Position numbers and translations under genes: made by a program
Part shown: in pieces, positions 34,571 through 43,385 of the stretch
How positions within the stretch are numbered: the stretch's first letter is position 1
Layout: each line of letters starts with the position of its first letter
The notes under the pieces: model-generated
What the model was told of the DNA's origin: nothing
What the model saw: the letters and a program-made list of their open reading frames with translations, nothing else
Database searches by the model: none
Source: Desulfoferula sp040751985
Lineage (GTDB): Bacteria > Desulfobacterota > Desulfarculia > Desulfarculales > Desulfarculaceae
NCBI GenBank assembly: GCA_040751985.1
Contig: JBFMFU010000028.1
Span: 16,440 to 80,439, forward strand
Direction: 5' to 3'
Length of the DNA stretch: 64,000 nucleotides

Positions 34571-35306
34571 CCACCACGATGTTTTGACCGGTGATGTAGG
34601 TGTTCTGCGGGCTGGCCAGGAATAGGACCACCCGGGCCATTTCCGCGGGCTGGGCCAGACGGCCCAAGGGCACCTGGCCCGCCAGGCGCTTCAGCTCCTC
34701 TGTGCCCAGGGAGGCGCGGGTGAGGTCGGTGAGGGTGAAGCCCGGCGAGATGGCGTTGACCAGTATGCCCGCGGGCGCCATGTCCAGGGCCAGGGTCTTG
34801 GTGATCCCCAGCAGGCCGTGCTTGCTGGCGGTGTAGGCCACCCGGCCCGGCCGGGTGATCAGGCCCCAGATGGAGGCGATGTTCACCACCCGGCCGTAGC
34901 CGGCCCGGGCCATGACCCGGCAGGCGGCCTGGGCCACCCGGAAGGGGGCGCGCAGGTTCACCTGGTCCACCAGCTCGAACTCGGCCTGGCTTAGCTCCGC
35001 GGTGGGCTTGACGATGTTGATGCCGGCGTTGTTCACGCACACGTCCAGGCGCGGTACTTCGCCCAGCCTATCCAGGAAGGCCTGGGTCGAGGCCGGATCA
35101 GCGAAGTCGGCCTGCCAAAAGGACACCCGGCCCTTGTAGGTGGTGGCGGGGTCCTGGTTCTTCTGCTGCACCCCCTGGGTGTCGCGGCCGGTGGCGATGA
35201 CCTGGGCCCCGGCCTGGACCAGGGCCTCTACGATGGCCGCGCCGATGCCACGGGTGCCGCCGGTGACCAGGGCGGTCTGGCCCTGGAAGCTCTGCTCTGC
35301 GCCCAT
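34548..35306 (-). CDS. classical SDR oxidoreductase, FabG-like
   Basis: The 252-residue SDR has all canonical elements: LVTGGTRGIG (about 13-22), NNAG, the Ser of IASIWG and an intact YTASK, plus the PGFT and VDGGF ends. It is the first gene of the minus-strand operon that continues with the sugar-phosphate cyclase, 2-hydroxyacid dehydrogenase, KdsB-like transferase, Gfo/Idh/MocA oxidoreductase and gmhA. It probably reduces or oxidises a cyclitol or sugar intermediate. The upstream 168 bases, shared with a divergent methyltransferase, should hold the operon promoter; no confident -35/-10 pair was picked. Confidence 0.85.
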   Translation of the reverse strand: MGAEQSFQGQTALVTGGTRGIGAAIVEALVQAGAQVIATGRDTQGVQQKNQDPATTYKGRVSFWQADFADPASTQAFLDRLGEVPRLDVCVNNAGINIVKPTAELSQAEFELVDQVNLRAPFRVAQAACRVMARAGYGRVVNIASIWGLITRPGRVAYTASKHGLLGITKTLALDMAPAGILVNAISPGFTLTDLTRASLGTEELKRLAGQVPLGRLAQPAEMARVVLFLASPQNTYITGQNIVVDGGFTIA

Positions 35307-35474
35307 AAGCCTCCTCGCCTGTCCCAGACTACATAGTGGCTATTATAACCCCTGGGCAGGGAAAGGGAACCGGGGTTGGCCGGCCCCGGAACGCCAGGGT
35401 GTATAATCGCCCTGGCAACCTGCTAATATTGGAAGCTAACCGGCCCCTGGATCGGCCGGAGCAGGGATCAAGGG

Positions 35475-36479
35475 ATGAAGGAAGAGGACATCAGGCCGCA
35501 GGACATCTTCAGCCGCTACCTGGAGTTGGCCCAGGCCGACGCCCGCGACTACTTCCGGGACAAGGGGGGCTTCCGGGAGGCGGCCTGCCCGGCCTGCGGG
35601 GCCGAGCAGCCCAGGCCGGCCTTTGTCAAGGACGGCTTCGCCTATGTGTATTGCCAGGCCTGCGGCAGCCTGTACAACTCCCCCCGGCCCGGCCCGGAGA
35701 TGATCGCCCGCTATTACAATGAAGCCCCCTCGGTCAAGTTTTGGGCCACGGATTTCTACAAGGCCACCGAGGCCCAGCGCCGCCAAAGCATCTTCGCCCC
35801 CCGGGCCCAGTACATCGCCGGCCTGGCCCAGGAGCACGGCCTGAGCGGGGGGGCCTTCTTGGACCTGGGCTGCGGCTACGGCACCATGCTGGAGGAGGTG
35901 GCCCGCAGCAAGGCCTTTGCCCAGGTGGGGGGGGTGGACTGCTCCCCGGACCTGGCCGCGGTGAGCCGGGGCAAGGGCTTTGCCGTGCGTCCCAAGGCCG
36001 TGGAGGACCTGCAGCCGGGCGACGGTCCGGCCGACCTGGCCGCTTCCTTCGAGGTGCTGGAGCACCTCTTTGACCCGGCCGCGTTTCTGGCCGGGGCCGC
36101 CCGGGTGCTGCGGCCGGGGGGGCTTCTGCTGCTCACCACCCTGACCTGCGACGGCTTTGACATACGGCTGCTGGGGCCGCGCTCCAAGGCGGTGCAGCCG
36201 CCCTATCACCTGAACCTGCTCTCCCGGCAGGGCGTAAAGCTGCTGCTGGAGCGCTGCGGCTTTGATCTGCTGGCCCTGGACACCCCCGGCCGGCTGGACG
36301 TGGACATCGTGCGCAACGCCCTGGCCCAGGAGCCGGGCCTGGTCATCGACCCCCTCTGGGCCGACCTGATCAACAGCGACGACGAGGGGCTGCGCGAGGA
36401 CCTGCAACGGTTTTTGGCCCGGCACGGCCTGAGCTCGCACCTGCGGGTGCTGGCCCGGCAAGGAGAGGCCGCGGCGTGA
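35475..36479 (+). CDS. SAM-dependent methyltransferase with N-terminal zinc-ribbon
   Basis: The 334-residue protein has an N-terminal CPACG...YCQACG pair (about 39-42 and 61-65), resembling the zinc motif found ahead of several sugar C-methyltransferases. The SAM site is LDLGCGYGTMLEEVA (about 129-143) with GVDCSPD. EVLEHLFDP and VLRPGGLLLL complete the methyltransferase type 11/23 pattern. It is the first plus-strand gene of the export cassette, followed by an ABC exporter. A sugar methyltransferase is likely; C-methylation is possible because of the zinc motif. Confidence 0.8.
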   Translation: MKEEDIRPQDIFSRYLELAQADARDYFRDKGGFREAACPACGAEQPRPAFVKDGFAYVYCQACGSLYNSPRPGPEMIARYYNEAPSVKFWATDFYKATEAQRRQSIFAPRAQYIAGLAQEHGLSGGAFLDLGCGYGTMLEEVARSKAFAQVGGVDCSPDLAAVSRGKGFAVRPKAVEDLQPGDGPADLAASFEVLEHLFDPAAFLAGAARVLRPGGLLLLTTLTCDGFDIRLLGPRSKAVQPPYHLNLLSRQGVKLLLERCGFDLLALDTPGRLDVDIVRNALAQEPGLVIDPLWADLINSDDEGLREDLQRFLARHGLSSHLRVLARQGEAAA

Positions 36480-36509
36480 GCGGGCACGTACCGACAACGG
36501 CGGACGGCC

Positions 36510-38321
36510 ATGCGCATTAACAACGCCCTGAGGTCCCTGCGGCGGACCTTCGAGATGACCCGCGAATCGCGCGGGGCCACTCTGGGCATGCTTTTTCTGC
36601 GCACCGCCATCGCCCTGTGGGACGCGGTGCTCTACTCGGTGGTGCTGGTGGCCCTGGCCGGGTTGATCAAGGGTGGGGGCGGCGGCGAGGGCCTGCTGAC
36701 CCGGGCGGCGGTCTACCTAGGCCTGTCGCCCCAGGACGCGCCGGTGCTGGGCATCATGGGCGCGCTCACGGCCCTGATCATGCGCGACATCCTGGACATG
36801 CTGGCCCTGGTCTGTGAGACGCGCTACCTGGTCTCGGCCGCCACCAAGCTGCGCGTGAAGCTGCTGGGCAACTTCTACGGCGCCAATCAGGCCTTCCTGG
36901 ACGACAACAAGAGCAGCGACCGCTACCAGGTGCTGGTGCGCGAGGCCCGCGACGTAATCCAGGCCATGATCTTCTTCTTCCAGGTGGTCGGCTACACCGC
37001 CAACCTGGTGGTGATCTTCGTGATGATGCTGATGATGAACAGCCCCCTGACCGCGGTGCTGGCGGCCTGCCTGCTGCCCATTGGCCTGTTCAAGTACTTC
37101 TACACCATCTATCTGAAGCGCATCTCCGACCGGTCCCTGGAGACCCGCACCGACTTTTGGCGCAAGATGAAGGACTACGCTTCGGGCATCAAACAGATCA
37201 AGCTGGCCGGGCGCTTCCGCCGGGTGCGGCAGACCTTTGTCAGCGCCGCTTATGACTCCGAATACATGATGCAAAAAGAAAAGCTGATGCGCCGCTGGGA
37301 GACCCCGGTGATCGAGATCATGGGCCTGTTCATCATCGGCCTGATCATCATGGTCAGCCGCACCGGCCTGGTCAGCCCGGCGCCGGTGATGCTGTCCACC
37401 ATCATCGGCTTCCTGGTGCTGCTCAACCGCCTCATCCCGGTGCTCAGCCGCCTGGGGGTCTCGGCCTCGGCCATGATCCAGAGCTTCGTGGCCGTGGAGT
37501 ACGTGTACCGCTTCTTCCGCCTGCCGGCCCGCTACCGCGAGCAGCAGGAGGGCCTGGACAAAACGCCGTTTTTGGAGCGGTCCATCCGTCTGGAGCAGGT
37601 CAGCCTGGACTACGGCGACCGGTCGCGGGCCCTGGACCGGGTGAACCTGGTGGTGCACAAGGGCGAAAAGATAGGCATCGTGGGGCCCTCGGGCGCGGGC
37701 AAGAGCTCCCTGGTGCACCTGCTGCTGGGGCTTTACCAGCCCAGCCAGGGGCGCATCCTGGTGGACGAGGTGGAGCTGAGCCAGATCGCCAAGGCCTGCC
37801 TCTGGCGCAACATCGGCCTGGTGAGCCAGGACATCTACCTGTTCGACCTGACCATCAGGGAGGTGATCTGCTTCGCGGCCGATCAGTGCTCGCCCGAGGC
37901 CGTGGAAGATGCGGCCCGCCGGGCCAACCTGGCCCGCTTCGTGGCCGGCCTGCCCCAGGGCTACGAGACGGTGGTGGGCGAAAAGGGGGCCAAGCTCTCC
38001 GGCGGCGAGCGTCAGCGGCTGATCATCAGCCAGATACTGCTCAAGGACCCGGCCCTGATCATCCTGGACGAGGCCACCAGCGCCCTGGACAGCGCCACCG
38101 AGCAGGAGATCATGCGCACCATAGAGGCCGTGAGCCGGGACAAGACCATCATCATGATCGCCCACCGCCTGGCCACCCTGAAGGGGGTGGACCGCATCTA
38201 TGTGCTGGATCAGGGCGCCGTGAAGGAGGAGGGGGCCTGGGAGGAGCTTCTGGCCAAGCAGGGCCTGTTCTGGGAGCTGGTGCAGCACCAGCGCATGTCC
38301 AGGCAGGGCCAGCCGGACTAG
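36510..38321 (+). CDS. ABC exporter/flippase, fused membrane and ATPase domains
   Basis: The 603-residue half-transporter has six membrane helices in the first about 330 residues, then a nucleotide-binding domain. That domain has Walker A GPSGAGKSS (about 392), signature LSGGERQR (about 497), Walker B LIILDEATSALD (about 517) and the H-loop IAHRLAT. The architecture is that of MsbA/PglK-type exporters that flip lipid-linked glycans or lipids across the inner membrane. Its place in a polysaccharide locus among glycosyltransferases suggests it flips a lipid-linked oligosaccharide. As a homodimer it would be complete. Confidence 0.85.
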   Translation: MRINNALRSLRRTFEMTRESRGATLGMLFLRTAIALWDAVLYSVVLVALAGLIKGGGGGEGLLTRAAVYLGLSPQDAPVLGIMGALTALIMRDILDMLALVCETRYLVSAATKLRVKLLGNFYGANQAFLDDNKSSDRYQVLVREARDVIQAMIFFFQVVGYTANLVVIFVMMLMMNSPLTAVLAACLLPIGLFKYFYTIYLKRISDRSLETRTDFWRKMKDYASGIKQIKLAGRFRRVRQTFVSAAYDSEYMMQKEKLMRRWETPVIEIMGLFIIGLIIMVSRTGLVSPAPVMLSTIIGFLVLLNRLIPVLSRLGVSASAMIQSFVAVEYVYRFFRLPARYREQQEGLDKTPFLERSIRLEQVSLDYGDRSRALDRVNLVVHKGEKIGIVGPSGAGKSSLVHLLLGLYQPSQGRILVDEVELSQIAKACLWRNIGLVSQDIYLFDLTIREVICFAADQCSPEAVEDAARRANLARFVAGLPQGYETVVGEKGAKLSGGERQRLIISQILLKDPALIILDEATSALDSATEQEIMRTIEAVSRDKTIIMIAHRLATLKGVDRIYVLDQGAVKEEGAWEELLAKQGLFWELVQHQRMSRQGQPD

Positions 38322-38331
38322 GCCGGGCCTG

Positions 38332-39591
38332 ATGCCGCTGCCGCGCATACTGTTCCTGGTCCGGGCCTACAACGACATCGACCACATGCTGCCAGTGGCC
38401 TGGCGGCTGGCCGCGGACCAGCGCGCCCAGGTGGAGCTGCTGTGCTTCAACCCCACCTATGACCTGGCCGGCGACTTCCGCGTCCAGTTCTTGGCGCGCC
38501 AGTACCAGGTGCCCTGCGGCTATCTATACCAGGCCCATTTGCCCACCCCGGCCCACCGCCTGGCCGCCGGGCTGGTCTGCGGCCACACCCCCCTATCCCC
38601 GGCCCTGGTCAACTGGCTGCACAACCAGGTGCGGCACCGGCTCTTCGGCCGGTCCTGGGCCGAGCAGATGCTGGCCCGGCGGCGGCCGGACGTGCTGGTC
38701 CTGGACTGGCAGCGGCCCAAGTTCTTCAACGTGGAGCCCATGCTGCAGGCAGCCCGCGCCCTGGGCATACCCATCGTGGCCCTGCCCCACGGCATGAACC
38801 TGGTGACCAATCCCCTGGCCACCAACAAGGCCCTGGCCGAGGGCCACGACCAGAGCTTCGGCCAGGACTGGCGCTACTTCGATCACAGCCTGGTGCAGTT
38901 CAGCCTGTACCGGGATCGGGTGATAGCCGGCGGCGTGCCCCCGGAAAGGGTGCGGGTCATGGGCAGCGCCCGCTTCTGCCCCCAATGGCGCGAGGTCTAC
39001 AAGTCCATCCTGCCGCCGGACCCGGCTCTGGCCGGTCGCGGCCAGGGCAGGCTCAAGGTGGTGTACATGGATCAGCACCACCGTATGCGCCTGCACCAGG
39101 AACGGGTGGCCGAGACCCTGCGGGACCTGGCCCAGCGGCCGGGGGTGGAGCTATTGGTCAAGCCGGCCACCAGAGGCGTGGGCCAGGCCCTGGCCGACCC
39201 CCTGTGGGGCGTCTCCTCCCCGGCGGTGCGCTCCCTGGACTGCGTGGCGCCGGAGAGCCACTCTCTGAACCTGATCCTCTGGGCCGACGTGGTGCTCTGC
39301 GCCTCCTCCAGCATCTGCCTGGACGTGCTGCTGGAGGACAAGACCTTCATCTACCCGCGCTATACCCACGACAACCACATGCTGTTCGAGGACTACGGGG
39401 CCTGCTGGCAGGTGGACTCCCCAGCCGAGCTGCAGGCGGCCCTGGCGCAGGCAACGCAGCACCCCCGGCAGCGGCCCTACGGCCCACAGCAGGTGCAGAA
39501 TTTCTTGACCGAGGTGGTGTTCGGCGGGGTGGCCGGCCGCGACGTGCTGGGCGAATACGCCCGCTTCATCTTGGAGCAGGCCCGGGGTTAG
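38332..39591 (+). CDS. GT-B-like glycosyl/glycerophosphotransferase
   Basis: The 419-residue protein has no membrane segment. The N-terminal half begins RILFLVRAYNDIDHMLPVAWRL. A middle motif LGIPIVALPHGMN and the C-terminal WADVVLCASSSICLDVLLEDKTFIYPRY match the double-Rossmann capsule/teichoic-type transferases (CDP-glycerol glycerophosphotransferase superfamily). In these, ADVVxxxxSSxxxExxxxxKPxI is the donor-site pattern. It starts 10 bases after the ABC exporter stop, so the two are probably co-transcribed. It likely builds the glycan that the exporter flips. Donor and acceptor are unknown. Confidence 0.65.
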   Translation: MPLPRILFLVRAYNDIDHMLPVAWRLAADQRAQVELLCFNPTYDLAGDFRVQFLARQYQVPCGYLYQAHLPTPAHRLAAGLVCGHTPLSPALVNWLHNQVRHRLFGRSWAEQMLARRRPDVLVLDWQRPKFFNVEPMLQAARALGIPIVALPHGMNLVTNPLATNKALAEGHDQSFGQDWRYFDHSLVQFSLYRDRVIAGGVPPERVRVMGSARFCPQWREVYKSILPPDPALAGRGQGRLKVVYMDQHHRMRLHQERVAETLRDLAQRPGVELLVKPATRGVGQALADPLWGVSSPAVRSLDCVAPESHSLNLILWADVVLCASSSICLDVLLEDKTFIYPRYTHDNHMLFEDYGACWQVDSPAELQAALAQATQHPRQRPYGPQQVQNFLTEVVFGGVAGRDVLGEYARFILEQARG

Positions 39592-39621
39592 CTTTTGGTT
39601 TTCACCCCTGGCCCCTGGGGG

Positions 39622-40392
39622 TCAGACATTGCTCTCCTGCGCGTTCCAGTAGAAGACACCGATCCACTTGCTGCGGTGCAGCTTGGGATATTTGTGGTAG
39701 AGGGTGAAGCCGTATTCGGCGGCGTAGTCCTCGGTGTAACGAGTATCTGCTGCTGGCTTGTCCTCACGGGGCATGCGTTCGAAGAAGATCACGCAACGGG
39801 ATATGCGCTTGAGCTGGTTAATGTAGGCCCGCTTGGCTGATCCGTTGGGTATGTGCACCAGGTGAGAGATGCAAAAGGTGTGGCTGAAGTGATTCGTGGG
39901 GAAACGGTCGAAGAATTGGTGCTCCAGGACATCCTGGCAGTAGAAGGTGGCGCGGGGATAGTCCGCGAACATGGTGTTGCGGGCGTATTCGATGGCCTCG
40001 GCTGATATGTCCAGGCCGTGTATCTCGCATCCGTAGCGCTGGGCCAGGTAACTCAGGAATCCGCCCACGTTGCAGCCGGACTCCAGGACCCGGCTGTCTC
40101 GGTTTAGGGGTGGAACCAACTGCTTCTTGAGCATCTCCGCCAGGCCCCGCTCCAGCAGAGGGTTGCCGCGCTGGGCATATACATCTTCCAGAGAGGTGGA
40201 GTAGTACAGGCGAAGCAAAGGCAGCCCTAGCAACTGCAGGGTCAGGCGGCCTTGGCCTCCTTGATAGGCGGTTTCGCGCCAAAATTCAGGGCTGGGAGAA
40301 AGTTTGTCTTCCTTGAAAGACAGCACTTTACCCAACAAAGGCACTGCGTTTAGCCTGAGCAGCTTATTCTTCAGCTTATGGGATACCTGCAC
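39622..40392 (-). CDS. class I SAM-dependent methyltransferase
   Basis: The protein has the SAM motif VLESGCNVGGFLSYLA (counted from this start at about 101-116), then IHGLDISAEAIEYAR and a SHTFCISHLVHIPN segment. The latter is like the catalytic-side strand of sugar methyltransferases. The start is uncertain. The frame is open to a TTG at 40497 without a ribosome site. A GTG at 40392 with GAAGG just upstream is used here. It is convergent with the GT-B-like gene and lies downstream of another minus-strand GT-B gene. It may methylate the glycan or an intermediate. Composition is a little lower in G+C than its neighbours. Confidence 0.7.
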   Translation of the reverse strand: MQVSHKLKNKLLRLNAVPLLGKVLSFKEDKLSPSPEFWRETAYQGGQGRLTLQLLGLPLLRLYYSTSLEDVYAQRGNPLLERGLAEMLKKQLVPPLNRDSRVLESGCNVGGFLSYLAQRYGCEIHGLDISAEAIEYARNTMFADYPRATFYCQDVLEHQFFDRFPTNHFSHTFCISHLVHIPNGSAKRAYINQLKRISRCVIFFERMPREDKPAADTRYTEDYAAEYGFTLYHKYPKLHRSKWIGVFYWNAQESNV

Positions 40393-40619
40393 CGGCCTTC
40401 GCAATATGAATGGTTGGCTGAAAGTCTGGTGGTTGCCAAAGCGGCCATAAATCGCTGATGCCCCCGTCGCAGGAGAAAATTTGCAACGACAACTCAAAAT
40501 CTTAATTCATGTTAACAAAATTTACGATCCTTTGCACGGCGACGTCGCGCAGGGCCAACCTCCAAACCGCTCCGACCGAAGGCCGCGGCCGAGGTCCATT
40601 GCCGGACCAGAGAGGACGG

Positions 40620-42083
40620 CTACACCTTTTGAGCCACACCCGCCAAGTCTAAAAGGCGCTGTCCCACAGCCCGGCCGGCCCGCCCCCGGTTGACCGGGAT
40701 CATCTTGTCCACCAGGCGGGCCCGGTTGGCCCGGTCCAGGGCAGGGTCGCGTAAATAGCCCCCCAGCATCTCCTGCAACTGGTCAAAAGAGTAGGCGTTG
40801 CGGCAGGCCCCGGACTCCAGCACCGGCTGCAAATGCGTGTAGGTCTCGAAGAACTTGGCCGGCCGCGCCGTGTCCCGGTACTGAAACAGGCTGACGTTTA
40901 TCACTGGTCGGTCCAGGATGGCCGCCTCGATCATCAGGGTGGAGTACTCGGTCAACAGCACGTCGGCATGGCCCAGGGTCTCGGCCAGCTCCAGCATGTC
41001 CGCCTTGGGCATGTCCAGGCCGCCGGCCAGGGACTCTATGCTGGGGTGGGCGAAGCGCACCAGCCCGCCATAGTCCCGCTCCAGGGCCTCGATGCGCCCC
41101 TGGTAGGCCTCCAAGACCCGGCCTTGGCCCTTGCTCACGAAGTAGGCCGGGTGCAGGCGCACCAAGAGCTGGGCCGGCTCGGCAAAGCGGTTTTCCGCCA
41201 GGCCCTTGGCCAGCCACTCCAGGGCATCGAAGGTGTGGGGGAAGTTCTTGGGCGCCGAGCTGCCGTAAAAGATGAGCCGGCGCTGGGGGGCCAGGCCCAG
41301 GGAGGCCAGGAACTCCGGCCGCGGCCGCGGCCGCAGGCTGCCGTCAAAGTAGTAGTCCCAGTGGGCCACGCCCTCCACGGAGATGATGCCCGGATCTATG
41401 TCCTGGTATACGGCCAGCTCCTGGGCCATCTGGTGGTTCCAGGCGATCACCGCGTCGGGCCGGGCCGCGCGAAAGCCCTTGGCCGTGGGATTGTCCCAGG
41501 AGTGCACGATGGCCGCCACCGGGCAGTGGTGGCGGTGGGCGGCGCGCATGAAAAAGGGGTCGATGCTGTAGCCCACCGAGGATGTCACCAGCAGGCGGGG
41601 CTGGAACTCCTGGAAGTAGGGGTCATAGAACCGGCCCGGAAACAGGCGGTCTTGCAGGGCCACCAGGCCCCGGCGCAGGGCGCGGCTCTGGCTGGCCAAC
41701 CGGCCTAGGGCGATGGCCGCGTTGTCAATTAATTGGGCCCGCCACCCGCCGCGGAAGTTGTAGTCGTGCAGATAGATGCGCGCCTCGGCCGTGAGGTTGC
41801 GCTGGCTGCCGTCGGTGCCGCTAAGGCGGGTGTTGGCCAAGAGCAGCCAGCGGCCCAGGCGGGTGCCCTTGAGCTGGGCCAGGGCCTGGGCCATGTACAC
41901 CGGCCGGCAGAGCACGTTGCCGGCCTCCAAACGCGGGGCGAAATGCCCCAGGTCCTCGTCGCGCAGAAAGATGACCAGCCGGGCCCCGGAGTCCTTGAGC
42001 ACCTGGAACACGTCCGAGTAGAGGAGATAGCGCACCGAAGGATTGCGCCAGGCAGAGATGAATATGGTGGGCGCGCTGGCCAT
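40620..42083 (-). CDS. GT-B-like polysaccharide glycosyltransferase (CDP-glycerol transferase superfamily-like)
   Basis: The 487-residue cytoplasmic protein is recognised by its C-terminal donor-site region: LLVRLHPAYFVSKGQ, then ADVLLTEYSTLMIEAAILDRPVINV, the typical superfamily element. The N-terminal half has a LLVTSSVGYSIDPFFMRAA strand-helix unit. Its upstream neighbours are divergent (CBS-nucleotidyltransferase at 42333). It shares its general family with the gene at 38332 but is not a close copy. It is a probable chain-building or modifying transferase of the surface glycan. The specific reaction is unassigned. Confidence 0.7.
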   Translation of the reverse strand: MASAPTIFISAWRNPSVRYLLYSDVFQVLKDSGARLVIFLRDEDLGHFAPRLEAGNVLCRPVYMAQALAQLKGTRLGRWLLLANTRLSGTDGSQRNLTAEARIYLHDYNFRGGWRAQLIDNAAIALGRLASQSRALRRGLVALQDRLFPGRFYDPYFQEFQPRLLVTSSVGYSIDPFFMRAAHRHHCPVAAIVHSWDNPTAKGFRAARPDAVIAWNHQMAQELAVYQDIDPGIISVEGVAHWDYYFDGSLRPRPRPEFLASLGLAPQRRLIFYGSSAPKNFPHTFDALEWLAKGLAENRFAEPAQLLVRLHPAYFVSKGQGRVLEAYQGRIEALERDYGGLVRFAHPSIESLAGGLDMPKADMLELAETLGHADVLLTEYSTLMIEAAILDRPVINVSLFQYRDTARPAKFFETYTHLQPVLESGACRNAYSFDQLQEMLGGYLRDPALDRANRARLVDKMIPVNRGRAGRAVGQRLLDLAGVAQKV

Positions 42084-42332
42084 GGGCCTCCCGGCCTGGG
42101 TTAGGGGCCTTGCTTTGCGCAGGCGATTGTATCATAGCGCCGGGTTGGATGCTTAGCCAGCCCCGGCGGGCTCACCTCGGTGAAGTGCTTAAAAAGCCGC
42201 TTGAATTACCTCGGAGGCCGGGATAAATTGAGCCCTAGGCCTCTCCGGCGCGTCGGGCGGGCCATCCGGCCGCGGCAGAGGCGGCCGCTGTTTTTTGGCC
42301 GCACCTTAGCAACCCTGGTCCAGACCGGAATC

Positions 42333-43385
42333 ATGAAGAAAGACAACCCCCTGCATTGTCCTCTGGGCGTCAGCGTGCGCCAGGTGATCCAGCGCATCAA
42401 TGACAACAAGATGGGCATTGCGCTCATGGTGGACCAGGACGGGCGCTTGGTGGGGACCATCACCGACGGCGACGTGCGGCGCTTCTTGTTGAACCAGGGC
42501 AGCCTGGACAGCCCGGCCGATCCCTTGATCTGGCGGCATCCCATCACGGCGCCGGTCAGCACCTCCCGCCGGGCGCTGACCCGGCTGCTGGACCAGCACA
42601 AGCTGCGCAACATCCCCCTGCTGGACGACGACGGCCGGCCCGTGGGTCTGTTCACCCTGCGCGACGCCCTGGAGGGCGAGGCGGCGCGGCCCTGCGCGGT
42701 GATCCTGGCCGGCGGCCAGGGCAAGCGGCTGCGTCCCCTGACCGAGGACATCCCCAAGCCCATGCTGCCGGTGGGGGACGCGCCCCTGTTGGAGAACATC
42801 GTGCGCAAGCTGGTGGCCTGCGGCTTCCAGGACATATACCTGTCGGTGAACTACAAGGCCTCGGTCATCGAGGAGCACTTCGGCGACGGCCAGGCCTTCG
42901 GGGCCCGCATCAGCTATTTGCGCGAGGACACAGAGCTGGACACGGCCGGGCCGCTGTCGCTGCTGCCGCCGCAATCCGCGCCGCTACTGGTGACCAACGG
43001 CGACATCTACACCGCCACCGGCCTGGATCGGCTGTACGAGTTCCACCTGGCCCACCGCTGCGTGATGACCGTGGCCGCCACCCAGTACCGGGTCAAGGTG
43101 CCCTACGGCGTGCTCAACCTGGCCGGGCACCTGCTGCTGGGCATGGACGAAAAGCCCGAGCAGCGCTTCTACTGCAACGGCGGCATCTATGTGCTCAACC
43201 CGGAGATACTGCGCCTGATACCCGCGGGCGAGCCCTTTTCCATGAGCCAGCTCCTGGAGCGGGTGCTGGCGGCCGGGTTGCCGGTGGCCGCCTTCCCCAT
43301 CCACGAGTCCTGGATCGACGTGGGCCAGCGGGCCGACCTAGAGCGGGCCTGCCAGGAGGCCCGCGGCAAGGAGGGGGAGGCGTAG
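42333..43385 (+). CDS. CBS-domain sugar-phosphate nucleotidyltransferase (PtmE-like)
   Basis: The 350-residue protein has two CBS motifs (about 10-120), including GRLVGTITDGDVRR and GRPVGLFTLRDAL, followed by a nucleotidyltransferase domain. That domain starts VILAGGQGKRLRPLTEDIPKP (about 125-145), with the metal-binding VTNGDIYT. This architecture is that of PtmE, the glucosamine-1-phosphate guanylyltransferase of Campylobacter legionaminate synthesis. LegB-, NeuB- and NeuC-like genes follow, supporting a role in making a GDP-amino-sugar. The ATG at 42333 is chosen where the conserved region begins. A longer frame from 42180 would add about 50 unconserved, Arg-rich residues. The next gene overlaps its stop by one base. 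Confidence 0.85.
   Translation: MKKDNPLHCPLGVSVRQVIQRINDNKMGIALMVDQDGRLVGTITDGDVRRFLLNQGSLDSPADPLIWRHPITAPVSTSRRALTRLLDQHKLRNIPLLDDDGRPVGLFTLRDALEGEAARPCAVILAGGQGKRLRPLTEDIPKPMLPVGDAPLLENIVRKLVACGFQDIYLSVNYKASVIEEHFGDGQAFGARISYLREDTELDTAGPLSLLPPQSAPLLVTNGDIYTATGLDRLYEFHLAHRCVMTVAATQYRVKVPYGVLNLAGHLLLGMDEKPEQRFYCNGGIYVLNPEILRLIPAGEPFSMSQLLERVLAAGLPVAAFPIHESWIDVGQRADLERACQEARGKEGEA

Noticed and set aside
36717..38348. Minus-strand frame of about 540 codons
   Set aside because: It is antisense to the ABC exporter with intact Walker motifs. No domain is recognisable in it.
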